Source: Gemmatimonadota bacterium
Lineage (GTDB): Bacteria; Gemmatimonadota; Gemmatimonadetes; Gemmatimonadales; GWC2-71-9
DNA: 5,028 bases
Assembly: GCA_029859185.1 (NCBI GenBank)
Contig: JAOUDR010000260.1
Coordinates: 1-5,028 of the forward strand
Direction of reading: 5' to 3'
This document shows positions 4,555-5,028 of the stretch, one piece after another. The first letter of the stretch is position 1. The number at the start of each line of letters is the position of its first letter. The notes beneath the pieces were generated by a model. The model did not search any database. It was not told the origin of the DNA and worked only from the letters and a program-made list of their open reading frames with translations. The translations under genes were made by a program, and so were the position numbers.

Positions 4555-5028
4555 ATGGTCGCACGCTGGTGCGTGGTGACGCTCGTGCTGGTGTTCGCCG
4601 GTCAGGTACCGGAGCTCACGGCCCAAGGTGGGGGACGCCCGCCGTCGGTGCGGGGCAGCCAGGACCTGACCTTTGGCCTGCTCATCACCGGTGTGCCAAC
4701 CACCATCAGCCGGCTGGATGCGGCGGCGGCGGGACAGTTCGAGCTTCGTGGAGCCAAGAACGCGCAGATCACCGTCCAGTTGACACTGCCAACGGTGATG
4801 ACGGGACCGGGCACGGTCCCGCTCGAGTTCGGGCCCAACGACGGCGGGCACGGACCCACCGCCACGATCACCGCGAGCCAGCCGTTCGACCCCACGCAAC
4901 CGCTCTCCGTCGTCCTGTCGGGGAACGGGAAGTACTATGTGTTTCTCGGTGCCACCGCACGGCCGGCTCCGCAGACGCCGAGCGGGACGTATGGGGCAAC
5001 CGTCAGTCTCACGATGACCTATGTTGGG
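4555..5028 (+). CDS. Exported DUF4402-like paralogue, 3' end outside window
   Basis: The frame is open for 158 codons to the window edge; an adjacent ATG at 4552 would add one residue. Residues 1-23 form a signal peptide (hydrophobic VVTLVLVFAG, cleavage LTA before QGGG). Blocks shared with the preceding protein show paralogy: DLTFGLLITG (37-46) against DLLFGIIIPG, ITVQLTLP against SVQLTFP, YYVFLGAT (127-134) against YIFLGGT, and PAPQTPSGTYG against PAAAQTPGGYT. The final strand VSLTMTYVG aligns with the last residues of the paralogue, so the stop is probably only a few codons away. It lacks the first beta strand of its neighbour, having a short Gly/Pro/Arg linker instead. It probably shares the first paralogue's transcript. 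Exported status and paralogy are well supported; surface or fimbrial function is inference. Confidence 0.83.
   Translation, partial: MVARWCVVTLVLVFAGQVPELTAQGGGRPPSVRGSQDLTFGLLITGVPTTISRLDAAAAGQFELRGAKNAQITVQLTLPTVMTGPGTVPLEFGPNDGGHGPTATITASQPFDPTQPLSVVLSGNGKYYVFLGATARPAPQTPSGTYGATVSLTMTYVG

Noticed and set aside
3991..4899. Minus-strand open frame of 302 codons
   Set aside because: It runs antisense through both DUF4402 genes and their gap; the product is Arg/Gly-rich without signal peptide or domain, while the plus frames show clear paralogy.
1..5028. CRISPR array, tRNA, rRNA, insertion sequence or transposase
   Set aside because: I saw no regularly spaced repeats, no tRNA cloverleaf, no rRNA sequence and no transposase motifs on either strand.

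Overview
The window is GC-rich DNA from a didermic bacterium, most plausibly a Gemmatimonadota member. That is an inference from composition, from a secreted M14 peptidase with a FlgD/sorting-like tail, and from tandem DUF4402 proteins; no rRNA or marker gene is present to confirm it.

Left part (1-3416, minus strand): three genes form a tight operon, read in the order HAD-family phosphatase (3416-2718), a C-terminally membrane-anchored coiled-coil protein of unknown function (2721-1984), and a secreted zinc carboxypeptidase of family M14 (1987 to the window edge). Both junctions are ATGA overlaps, so translation is probably coupled. The first gene has no Shine-Dalgarno sequence but a TATCTT box ends six bases before its GTG, suggesting a leaderless mRNA. 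The carboxypeptidase retains all zinc and catalytic residues and has the specificity-pocket residues of carboxypeptidase T. It continues into a beta-sandwich and a C-terminal FlgD/sorting-like domain cut by the window start.

Middle (3417-3924): a 508-base divergent intergenic region without a credible gene. It is rich in inverted repeats: a CRP-like palindrome, a 15-base inverted repeat, a 74-base nested inverted repeat, AT-rich palindromes, a candidate sigma70-type promoter facing right, and a leader of about 185 bases with several hairpins.

Right part (3925-5028, plus strand): two tandem, exported, paralogous DUF4402-type beta-sandwich proteins, each with a strong Shine-Dalgarno sequence. 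The second is cut by the window end a few residues before its expected stop. The 105 bases between them fold into a long hairpin with a GCAA tetraloop, overlapping an alternative upstream hairpin. DUF4402 and spore-coat-U-like proteins are often surface or fimbrial components, so the right edge may begin a surface-structure locus; nothing inside the window proves this. No known or obviously new defence or mobile system is visible. The least explained parts are the middle protein of the operon and the structured non-coding DNA.
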